NCBI GenBank assembly: GCA_913777325.1
Contig: CAJYSA010000021.1
Location: forward strand, 1-64,000
DNA length: 64,000 nucleotides
Source of the DNA: an uncultured Sphingomonas sp.
Lineage (GTDB): Bacteria > Pseudomonadota > Alphaproteobacteria > Sphingomonadales > Sphingomonadaceae
Direction of reading: 5' to 3'
The notes beneath the pieces are model-generated. The model made no database searches. It had not been told where the DNA came from and saw only the letters and a list, made by a program, of their open reading frames with translations. The translations under genes and the position numbers were made by a program. Shown in pieces: positions 61,538-64,000 of this stretch (its first letter is position 1; each line of letters begins with the position of its first letter).

Positions 61538-63166
61538 TCATTCCGGAAGGCGATAGCCCGCGAACTGCTGGCGGAGCAGCTTCTTGTCGATCTTGCCGGT
61601 CGCGCCCAGCGGGATCGCGTCGACGATCACGACATCGTCGGGCATCCACCAGCGCGCGATCTTGCCGTCGAGGAACGCCAGCACGTCGGCCTTGTCGGCG
61701 GTCTGGCCGGGCGCGGGCTGTACCAGCAGGATCGGGCGTTCGTCCCATTTGGGATGCGGCACGCCGATGACGGCGGCGAGCGCGACGGCGGGATGGCCGG
61801 TGGCGAGATTCTCGATCTCGATCGAACTGATCCATTCGCCGCCCGATTTCACGATGTCCTTGGCGCGATCGGTGATCTGCATATAACCTTCGGCGTCGAT
61901 CGTCGACACGTCGCCGGTGTCGAAGAAGCCGTCCGCGTCCAGCACCGGCGTGTCGTCGCGGTAATAGCCGCTGGCGATCGTCGCCCCCCGGATCAGCAGC
62001 CGCCCCGACGACGCGCCGTCATAGGGTAATGCGTTGCCCGCATCGTCCACCAGCCGGAAATCCAGCCCGACCTGCAACCGGCCCTGCATCGCCTTGCGCC
62101 GGATCTGTTCGTCGTATGATTGCGCCAGAACGTCGGCGGTGGGGGAGGAGAGGGTGGCGAGCGGCGACGTCTCGGTCATGCCCCAGCCCTGGACGACCTC
62201 CACCCCGTAATCGTCCTGGAACGCGCGGATCAGCGCCGGCGGCGGCGCCGCGCCACCGATCACGACACGGTGCAGCGTCGAGAAGGCACGCCCCGTGCCG
62301 CGCAGATATTGCAGCAGCCCCTGCCACACGGTCGGCACCGCGGCGGAGAAGGTGACGCCTTCCTGCTCGATCAGATCGTATAGCGATTCGCCGTCCATCC
62401 GCACGCCCGGCAGCACCAGCTTGGCCCCGGCGGCGGGCGCGGCATAGACGACGCCCCAGGCGTTGGCATGGTACATCGGCACCACCAGCAGCGCGGTCTC
62501 ACGCTGCGTCAGGGCCAGCGCATCGGCCTGCAGCGCCATCATCGTGTGGAGGTAATTGGAGCGGTGCGAGTAGAGCACCCCCTTGGGATTGCCCGTCGTG
62601 CCCGAGGTGTAGCACAGTCCGCAGGCCAGGCGCTCGTCGAACCCGCCCCAGGTCGCGGTGCCGGGATGCGCCGCGATCCATTCGTCGAACGCGATCGCGG
62701 GGAAGTCGACCGCCGGCATGTCCTCCGGCGCGCACAGGAACACCACCGTCTCCAGCGTGGGAACGTCGCGCACCAGCCGCGCGGCGAGCGCGGCGAGCGC
62801 CGGATCGGCCAGCAGCAGCCGGTCACCGGCGTGCGCGGCGATCCACGCGATCTGGTCGGGGAAGAGGCGCGGATTGAGCGTGTGGAGCACCGCGCCGATG
62901 TTCGTCGTGCCATACCACGCGGCCATGTGACGCGCGCCATTCCAGCCGAGCGTCGCCACCCGGTCGCCCGGTTCGATGCCGGCGGCGAGCAGCGCGTCGG
63001 ACACCTGGCGGGCGGTGTGACGCAGCCCGCGATAATCGGTGCGGGTAATCGTGCCGTCCGCGTCGCGCGACACGATCTCGCGGTCGGCGTGCCAGGTCGC
63101 GCCATGGTTCAGGAATCGATCGACGGTGAGCGCACTGTCCTGCATCAACCCGAACAATTCCGGCAT
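61538..63166 (-). CDS. Long-chain acyl-CoA synthetase-like AMP-forming ligase
   Basis: A 542-residue adenylate-forming enzyme. The P-loop-like motif Tyr-Thr-Ser-Gly-Thr-Thr-Gly-Asn-Pro-Lys-Gly is near 190, Gly-Trp-Gly-Met-Thr-Glu-Thr near 330, Asp-Thr-Gly-Asp near 420, and the C-terminal Lys in Gly-Lys-Ile-Asp-Lys. It activates a fatty acid as acyl-AMP then acyl-CoA. Chain length cannot be read from sequence. Monocistronic as far as visible; terminator-like hairpin follows the peptide transporter upstream. Confidence 0.9.
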   Translation of the reverse strand: MPELFGLMQDSALTVDRFLNHGATWHADREIVSRDADGTITRTDYRGLRHTARQVSDALLAAGIEPGDRVATLGWNGARHMAAWYGTTNIGAVLHTLNPRLFPDQIAWIAAHAGDRLLLADPALAALAARLVRDVPTLETVVFLCAPEDMPAVDFPAIAFDEWIAAHPGTATWGGFDERLACGLCYTSGTTGNPKGVLYSHRSNYLHTMMALQADALALTQRETALLVVPMYHANAWGVVYAAPAAGAKLVLPGVRMDGESLYDLIEQEGVTFSAAVPTVWQGLLQYLRGTGRAFSTLHRVVIGGAAPPPALIRAFQDDYGVEVVQGWGMTETSPLATLSSPTADVLAQSYDEQIRRKAMQGRLQVGLDFRLVDDAGNALPYDGASSGRLLIRGATIASGYYRDDTPVLDADGFFDTGDVSTIDAEGYMQITDRAKDIVKSGGEWISSIEIENLATGHPAVALAAVIGVPHPKWDERPILLVQPAPGQTADKADVLAFLDGKIARWWMPDDVVIVDAIPLGATGKIDKKLLRQQFAGYRLPE

Positions 63167-63194
63167 TCTCGCTCCCCCTGGCGTCCGTCGACAT

Positions 63195-63243
63195 GAAAAC
63201 GGCGGCGCCCGCTATCGTCCGGGTCGCCGCCGTCTTGCTGCCA
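63195..63243 (-). terminator. Terminator of the peptide transporter gene
   Basis: Stem ACGGCGGC (63199-63206) with GCCGCCGT (63236-63243), extended inward by CCCG/CGGG. On the minus strand it is followed by TTTTCAT. It lies 47 bp after the peptide transporter stop. Confidence 0.7.
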
Positions 63244-63289
63244 GAAGCTGGCGAGCTTGTCGCGTATCGATTGATGTCGATTTAGGCGC

Positions 63290-64000
63290 TTACTGCACGC
63301 CGTGCATCCATTTGCGGATCGCGGGCGACAGGATCAGCAGCAGAATACCGACCCCCGCTGCGACCAGCCCGATGGTCCAGAACACGCCATTGTAGGTGTC
63401 CAGGCTCACCTTCAGGTTGGTCACCTGTCCGCCAACCGTCTCCACGCTGGCGACCTGGGCCACCACGCCCGCGACATATTGCGCGACCGAGATCGAGAGG
63501 AACCATACCCCCATCATCAGCCCGACGATCCGCGCGATCGACAGCTTCGTGACCATCGACAGACCGACCGGTGAGATGCACAGTTCGGCCACCGAATGGA
63601 TCAGGTAAAGCCCGGCCAGCCACCAGATCGCCACCTTGAAGTCTGGCCCCGCGAATTGGCCGCCCCAGACCAGGAACAAGAAGCCGAACCCGACAAGGAT
63701 CAACGCGATGCCGAACTTGACCGGGATCGACGGTTCACGCCGGGCTGCGGCCAGCTTCGTCCACATCGCCGCCATCACCGGTGCCAGCGCAACAATGAAG
63801 AAGGCATTGAAGAACTGGGTCTGACCCGCCGATAGCGAAAACAGCCCGAAGACCGACAGATCGGTGTTGCGATCGGCATACAGCGTCAGGCTGGACCCGG
63901 CCTGTTCGAACAGCGTCCAGAAAACCACGTTGAAGACGATCAGGATCATCGCCGCCAGCATCATCTGGAATTCGGTGCGCGAGCCCGCCACCTTCGACCA
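63290..64000 (-). CDS. POT/PTR-family peptide transporter (partial, C-terminal part)
   Basis: The frame is open to the window edge, giving the last 236 residues of a proton-dependent oligopeptide transporter. Visible are about six hydrophobic helices, the motif Phe-Trp-Thr-Leu-Phe-Glu-Gln-Ala-Gly-Ser-Ser-Leu (helix 7 of the family) and Phe-Phe-Asn-Ala-Phe-Phe-Ile. Ser-Val-Ala-Glu-Leu-Cys-Ile-Ser-Pro-Val-Gly-Leu-Ser carries the Glu involved in proton coupling. The N-terminal half lies beyond the window. Confidence 0.9.
   Translation of the reverse strand, partial: WSKVAGSRTEFQMMLAAMILIVFNVVFWTLFEQAGSSLTLYADRNTDLSVFGLFSLSAGQTQFFNAFFIVALAPVMAAMWTKLAAARREPSIPVKFGIALILVGFGFLFLVWGGQFAGPDFKVAIWWLAGLYLIHSVAELCISPVGLSMVTKLSIARIVGLMMGVWFLSISVAQYVAGVVAQVASVETVGGQVTNLKVSLDTYNGVFWTIGLVAAGVGILLLILSPAIRKWMHGVQ

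Overview
The window looks like chromosomal DNA of a Sphingomonas-type alphaproteobacterium (Sphingomonadaceae). It is GC-rich throughout. It carries markers usual in that group: the order infA - maf - RNase E/G-like - yacG - tRNA-Phe, a TrcR (DUF1013) regulator, a DUF4893 lipoprotein, TIGR01782-type TonB receptors, a methionine synthase split into two genes behind an ArsR-methyltransferase regulator, and an EcfG-type stress promoter (GGAAC-N16-CGTT). Two tRNA genes and several clear hairpin terminators are present. There is no rRNA, CRISPR array, prophage or intact insertion sequence. The species assignment is inference from gene content.

Layout. 1-2000: a periplasmic sulfite dehydrogenase pair (SorA/SorB-like) behind the tail of a membrane protein. 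2000-3464: a low-GC patch with a decayed LysE/RhtB exporter, an orphan small gene and about 700 bp without a gene. 3465-5784: a soluble chemoreceptor and a VIT1/CCC1-type metal transporter. 5887-12921: a TonB receptor divergent from a Tat-exported GH27 alpha-galactosidase, then a ZnuD-like TonB receptor behind a DUF2946-like gene with a perfect palindrome upstream. 13069-16687: housekeeping genes, a single-domain response regulator and an SDR. 16892-21891: an M61 peptidase, then a hybrid histidine kinase whose N-terminus is a ParD-like ribbon-helix-helix domain. 21895-27188: an enoyl-reductase-like protein and an inositol phosphate cluster (Ino1-type synthase, inositol-phosphate cytidylyltransferase-like protein, CDP-alcohol phosphatidyltransferase), then Cu/Zn SOD. 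27191-36553: MFS transporter, ThpR, BI-1, transglutaminase-like protein, small stress-type proteins, an orphan barstar, extensin-like and Nudix proteins, tRNA-Ala, a low-complexity PRC-like stress protein and an ExoX-like nuclease. 36654-39639: a kinase - receiver - receiver/kinase signalling operon. 39839-45563: the methionine operon with its regulator. 45691-53137: lipoproteins, an aldo/keto reductase, 3-hydroxybutyrate dehydrogenase, a zinc peptidase, TrcR, and a glycosyltransferase/phosphoesterase pair. 53312-59140: a nitronate monooxygenase and the trehalose operon otsB - GH15 - otsA. 59238-64000: a diguanylate cyclase, an MscS channel, an acyl-CoA synthetase and part of a peptide transporter.

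Genes that work together. The ArsR-methyltransferase, metF, metH-N and metH-C genes form one tightly overlapped operon with a 22-bp operator at its head. otsB, GH15 and otsA are coupled by 4-bp stop/start overlaps and should set trehalose levels. The inositol genes flank a shared intergenic region that holds an inverted repeat. The 36654-39639 genes look like a phosphorelay.

Most unusual features: the ParD-like/histidine-kinase fusion with a palindrome 24 bp before its start codon; the FUS-like SYGQ/GYG-rich protein; and the bacterial CDP-inositol cluster. Assignments come from reading motifs in the translated sequence without database searches.
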